DNA of 9,665 nt from JBKJUK01 sp046590705 (GTDB lineage: Bacteria; Acidobacteriota; Thermoanaerobaculia; Gp7-AA8), in the NCBI GenBank assembly GCA_046590705.1, contig JBKJUK010000363.1, positions 1-9,665 of the forward strand, given 5' to 3'. Shown here piece after piece: positions 7,271-9,665 of this stretch (positions within the stretch are counted from its first letter, which is position 1; every line of letters starts with the position of its first letter). The translations under genes were made by a program, and so were the position numbers. The notes under the pieces were generated by a model that saw only the letters and a program-made list of their open reading frames with translations, was not told where the DNA came from and searched no databases.

Positions 7271-8044
7271 TTACCGCACAAACAGCTGCTTACCCTCGGG
7301 TCGCATCTCGCTGAACCGATAGGTCTGGTCCGGGTCGAGCCGTGTGCCGGCGTCGTACACCGCGCCATTCATCACAGCTCCCTCGAGTTTCGCGCCTGCG
7401 AGTTTGCACCAGCGTAGATCGGCACCGGTCAGGTTGGCGTTTCGCAGATCGGCGTCGTTCAGAAACGCGCCACGAAGATTTGCATCGGTGAGGTCTGCGC
7501 CGACGAAGGACGCGCCACGCATCGAAGCTCGAGCCAGATTCACGCCGCGGGCGATGATTCCGTCGAAGCTTTCGCCGTCGAAGCTGACGGCGCCTATGTT
7601 CTCGCCGATCCAGTCGCCGCCTGCCCGAAACTTCGAGAGTGCTTCGTCACGTATCCCGGCTCGGACTTCTTCCGGAGTTCCCTTGCCGAGCCGCAGATCT
7701 TCCAGCGCCTGCTGCAAGGCCTCGAGCGCGGAGAGCGGATAGTTCTGTCGCCGCGCAGGAAACCCGTCCAGTCCCGCGTTGATGTCTTCGACCGTTACCT
7801 GCTCTGCCTCCGCCACCGTACGACCCTTCACGACTTCCGTGACGATGGCCAGGGCAGCCAGACCGAAGCCACAGCCGGTGGTGGTGTACGAGGCGTCGAC
7901 GATGGTGTCGTTCTCGACTTTCAGATAGATGCGGTAGCCATCACCACAGCCCTGATTCCGGTAATTCGAAACGACCGAGGCGTCGTCCATCTCCCGGAAG
8001 TTCATCTTTCCGTCATTGATCTGCTGATATTTTTCAAAGTTCAT
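7271..8044 (-). CDS. IscU/NifU-like domain fused to a pentapeptide-repeat domain
   Basis: The 257-residue protein joins two modules. Residues about 25-112 resemble the IscU/NifU N-terminal iron-sulfur scaffold: GCGDGY (Cys33, Asp35), TTTGCGFGLAA (Cys58), VVKGRTVAEA, then FPARRQNYPLSALEAL. In IscU the last block carries His-Cys (LPPVKIHC). Here these positions align with Asn101-Tyr102, so the third ligand is absent. After a helical linker (113-142), residues 143-222 are exactly 16 pentapeptides of the A(D/N)LxG type, enough for four turns of a right-handed beta helix, with Cys203 at an inward position. A short tail follows. The ATG at 8044 has a GGAAG site 4 nt upstream, and an alternative Met14 exists. 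It probably no longer assembles clusters in the usual way. It may bind a metal or partner instead. The linked zinc-ribbon and DUF427 genes suggest one unit. Confidence 0.92.
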   Translation of the reverse strand: MNFEKYQQINDGKMNFREMDDASVVSNYRNQGCGDGYRIYLKVENDTIVDASYTTTGCGFGLAALAIVTEVVKGRTVAEAEQVTVEDINAGLDGFPARRQNYPLSALEALQQALEDLRLGKGTPEEVRAGIRDEALSKFRAGGDWIGENIGAVSFDGESFDGIIARGVNLARASMRGASFVGADLTDANLRGAFLNDADLRNANLTGADLRWCKLAGAKLEGAVMNGAVYDAGTRLDPDQTYRFSEMRPEGKQLFVR

Positions 8045-8120
8045 CGATCTTCCATTCCTGTCTCTGGGATAACCGCGCGCCCCGAGTCGCTATTCTTCGT
8101 CGCCTAGAGAGGCCGGAGAT

Positions 8121-8141
8121 CAGCCCGCCAGATCCGGGCTG
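8121..8141. terminator. Hairpin between the zinc-ribbon and IscU-pentapeptide genes
   Basis: CAGCCCG (8121-8127) pairs with CGGGCTG (8135-8141) across 7 nt. It sits in the 103-nt gap after the zinc-ribbon stop. No T tract follows on the minus strand, so it may be a partial terminator, an attenuator or an mRNA-stability hairpin. Confidence 0.35.
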
Positions 8142-8147
8142 CGGGTG

Positions 8148-8348
8148 TCAATGCACATCCAGTTCGGCCGTGCTGACCGGCTTGGCAACCTCACCCCCGC
8201 AGTTGGGACACGCACCAGTGAGAATCAGATTTCCGCGAAACTCAGCCTCCTGAAAGTTCTCGAGTCTGAATGATTTCTGACAGCCGATGCAGAACACATC
8301 CGAAACGGCTTTCTCTCTAACATGCTCCGGTAACCGCTCAAATTTCAT
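8148..8348 (-). CDS. Small zinc-ribbon protein
   Basis: The 66-residue product has CIGC (Cys20, Cys23) and CPNC (Cys47, Cys50), a four-cysteine zinc ribbon separated by a beta-rich stretch (about 27-45) of the kind FRGNLILTGACPNCGGEVAK. I do not recognise a specific family. Proteins of this size with one ribbon often bind nucleic acid or partner proteins. ATG 8348 is chosen because GGAGG lies 5 nt upstream. The in-frame TTG at 8363 has a CTGGAG pressed against it and would add only five residues. A promoter candidate ends about 25 nt upstream. It is the first gene of the minus-strand cluster with the IscU-pentapeptide and DUF427 genes, although a 103-nt gap and a hairpin separate it from the second. 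Confidence 0.82.
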   Translation of the reverse strand: MKFERLPEHVREKAVSDVFCIGCQKSFRLENFQEAEFRGNLILTGACPNCGGEVAKPVSTAELDVH

Positions 8349-8372
8349 TGCCGCCTCCGCCAAACTCCAGCG

Positions 8373-8400
8373 ATGATACGTTGTCGGCCGACGACGTCAC
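8373..8400 (-). promoter_or_regulatory. Candidate promoter with palindrome upstream of the zinc-ribbon gene
   Basis: On the minus strand GTGACG (complement of 8395-8400, 4 of 6 for the -35) is followed after 16 bp by TATCAT (complement of 8373-8378, 5 of 6 for the -10), giving a leader of about 18 nt. The spacer contains the perfect palindrome GTCGGCCGAC (8383-8392), which could be a repressor site. Its position in the divergent region means it could affect the nucleoside hydrolase gene as well. Confidence 0.45.
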
Positions 8401-8417
8401 GCACCGATCCTCTCGAA

Positions 8418-9227
8418 ATGCTCTTCATTGATACAGATAACGCCATGGGTTCACGCAGGGGCGACGTCGACGACGGCTTCGCAGTGGCTGCGCTGCTCCT
8501 CGCCGGAATCCCAATTGCGGGCATCGCCTCCATCTTCGGAAACACCACCGAGCCCCTCGCTCATCGCAACAGTGCGCGAATCGCCGAATTCTGCGGTTCA
8601 AAGGCTCCTCAATTTCGTGGAGCGGAGCGTGCCGGACACTACGACACCTCCGCTGCACAGGCACTCGCGTCCATCCCGGAAATCGATCGGATCGCGGCAC
8701 TCGGTCCGCTGACCAACCTCGCCGCTGCACACCGGCTCGACTCAATGAAGAGCGTTTCCGAAGTGGTGATCGTCGGTGGCAACAGCAACACCTCGGGAAG
8801 ATGGCCTCCTTTGTGGCCGCATGAGTTCAACCTGACCAAAGACTGCAGTGCGACGCTGGAGGTGTTCCAGTCGCGACTGCCACTCACAGTCATTCCGCTG
8901 AATATTCTGAGTCGACTTCTGGTGAGCGAGCGCCGATTGAAGCAGCTGGAGTCGAGTCTCGGTCGATACATCGCGCGGGAGTCGTGGCGCTGGGGGTTCC
9001 GCAACCGCTTTCTCAGACTGACCTCAGCGTTCCGAGTGTGCGATCTGATCGCAGCCATCTATCTCATCGAACCGAGGCAATTCGAAGTGAGGGATACGAC
9101 CGCTCTTATGAGTACATCGACATTCTTCAAGTTCGGCGAAGGAAATCGCAGGCTGCGACTGATGACTGATTACGATCCCGAGTTCGTCTGGAATCGTTTC
9201 GTCGAGCTGATCAATCAAACCGTGTAG
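8418..9227 (+). CDS. Inosine/uridine-preferring-type nucleoside hydrolase
   Basis: The family cleaves the N-glycosidic bond of ribonucleosides to ribose and free base. The 269-residue product has the calcium-binding start MLFIDTDNAMG with Asp5 and Asp7, then GDVDDGFAVAALL with Asp16, Asp18 and Asp19. It also has IFGNT (Asn42), ALGPLTNLA (94-102), VVIVGGN, and PHEFNLTKDC (124-133, with Asn128 and Asp132). At RVCDLIAAIYLIEP (197-210) the position often held by catalytic His is Cys198. Some groups of this family naturally have Cys there, so it may still be active, but the substrate is uncertain. I chose ATG 8418 because the core strand begins at once. The ATG at 8373 would add 15 residues without family character and would lie in the divergent promoter. 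Neither start has a good ribosome site. The TAG stop lies inside a palindromic element. Confidence 0.9.
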   Translation: MLFIDTDNAMGSRRGDVDDGFAVAALLLAGIPIAGIASIFGNTTEPLAHRNSARIAEFCGSKAPQFRGAERAGHYDTSAAQALASIPEIDRIAALGPLTNLAAAHRLDSMKSVSEVVIVGGNSNTSGRWPPLWPHEFNLTKDCSATLEVFQSRLPLTVIPLNILSRLLVSERRLKQLESSLGRYIARESWRWGFRNRFLRLTSAFRVCDLIAAIYLIEPRQFEVRDTTALMSTSTFFKFGEGNRRLRLMTDYDPEFVWNRFVELINQTV

Positions 9228-9301
9228 GGGCGCGTTGCGCGCGCCCGCTCTCCGGTGATTCCGAACGGCCGAGAGTTCGGGCGCCCGCAGGGCGCCCCTA
9301 C
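9224..9301. repeat. 78-bp GC-rich palindromic element between convergent genes
   Basis: The ends are perfect inverted repeats of 10 bp, GTAGGGGCGC (9224-9233) and GCGCCCCTAC (9292-9301). The wider arms, 9224-9252 and 9271-9301, match imperfectly. Each arm also folds on its own: GGGCGCG/CGCGCCC (9228-9246) on the left and GGGCGCCC/GGGCGCCC (9279-9297) on the right. This two-hairpin opposed layout is typical of dispersed repeats of the GTAGGGGCGC type seen in several bacterial phyla. The stop codon of the nucleoside hydrolase (9225-9227) is made by the element's first bases. It could also act as a bidirectional end signal, although no T tract follows. Confidence 0.75.
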
Positions 9302-9323
9302 GAGCCGCGTCATGCGACGGCTC

Positions 9324-9665
9324 TCAGTTCGGTGCTGCGCTCGATCCGTACCCGAGTTCCTCAGCACTACGACCCGCCGCGAGATCTGCGTAGACCTGGT
9401 CACGTACACCACCTGCGTTCATCTCGCACATGGCCACCATTTCGCCTTTGTAGGGAAGCTTGAATACGCAGGCAGCAAGTCGAGCCTGGCCTACCTCCGT
9501 ACGCAGTTCGGCCTGGTCCATGAAGTGGTGACTGGTGAAAGTGACTCCGTCGACACGGACCTTCTTGCGCAGCCCCTGCAGGAGCAGACGAAAGAACCCC
9601 ACACCGAGTTCGCGCTGCGTTTTGGCGTTTACCCAGCGGCGAGCTTTTCCGAACAGCCACCTCGG
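9324..9665 (-). CDS. C-terminal part of an unrecognised protein, cut by the window edge
   Basis: The minus-strand frame is open from the right edge (9665) to a TGA at 9326-9324, giving 113 visible residues. The GTG at 9602 is probably internal: the frame continues upstream without a stop, as WLFGKARRWVNAKTQREL. Visible features are a basic, amphipathic stretch (FFRLLLQGLRKKVRVDGV), a TSHHFMD motif, and two cysteines in AACVFKLPYKGEMVAMCEMNAGG. I do not recognise the family. The Met-Cys-Glu-like ending vaguely recalls C-terminal parts of some radical SAM enzymes, but I would not assign that. It converges with the nucleoside hydrolase across the palindromic element. Confidence 0.75.
   Translation of the reverse strand, partial: PRWLFGKARRWVNAKTQRELGVGFFRLLLQGLRKKVRVDGVTFTSHHFMDQAELRTEVGQARLAACVFKLPYKGEMVAMCEMNAGGVRDQVYADLAAGRSAEELGYGSSAAPN

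Noticed and set aside
9400..9660. 86-codon minus-strand frame at the right end
   Set aside because: It overlaps the right-edge gene in another frame and has a repeat-like, arginine- and serine-rich translation with no motifs.

Overview
The window looks like a piece of a bacterial chromosome of moderately high GC content. The mix of genes suggests a Gram-negative, free-living or soil bacterium: a large secreted subtilase, a DUF885 metallopeptidase, a DUF427 protein, a CPXCG protein and a small lipoprotein. Dispersed GC-rich palindromes sit in the gaps. My best guess is Acidobacteriota or a similar phylum, held only weakly because there is no marker gene. Nearly everything reads on the minus strand. 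The one clear plus-strand gene is a nucleoside hydrolase near the right end.

Layout from left to right. 1-452 has no convincing gene. It holds an inverted repeat (181-233) and perhaps the first codons of a minus-strand gene leaving the left edge. 453-480 is the intrinsic terminator of the secreted S8 protease (500-2149). 2150-2491 is that gene's leader and promoter region. 2492-6156 is a compact minus-strand operon: DUF885 peptidase, then a polytopic GT-C-like membrane protein, then a CPXCG cysteine-rich protein. The second gene starts 24 nt after the first stop and in the same frame, and the third overlaps the second by 16 nt. 6265-6339 is tRNA-Cys(GCA) with its own promoter. 6410-6645 is a non-coding block of hairpins with a REPIN-like inverted pair. 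6703-6894 encodes a tiny Ser/Thr-rich lipoprotein.

6977-8348 is a second minus-strand cluster: a small zinc-ribbon protein, an unusual fusion of an IscU/NifU-like domain with 16 pentapeptide repeats, and a DUF427 protein. The fusion keeps two of the three scaffold cysteines and has Tyr where the third is expected. It is the most interesting gene in the window. A divergent intergenic region with a 10-bp palindrome separates this cluster from the plus-strand nucleoside hydrolase (8418-9227). The stop codon of the hydrolase lies inside a 78-bp GC-rich palindromic element (9224-9301). That element separates the hydrolase from a convergent, partial minus-strand gene that runs off the right edge.

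Functionally the window is a set of small modules rather than one pathway: extracellular and periplasmic protein degradation (S8, DUF885), envelope glycosylation or an unknown membrane role (GT-C-like), a cysteine/metal-related cluster (zinc ribbon, IscU-pentapeptide, DUF427), and nucleoside salvage. All family assignments come from reading motifs by eye. No database search was possible.
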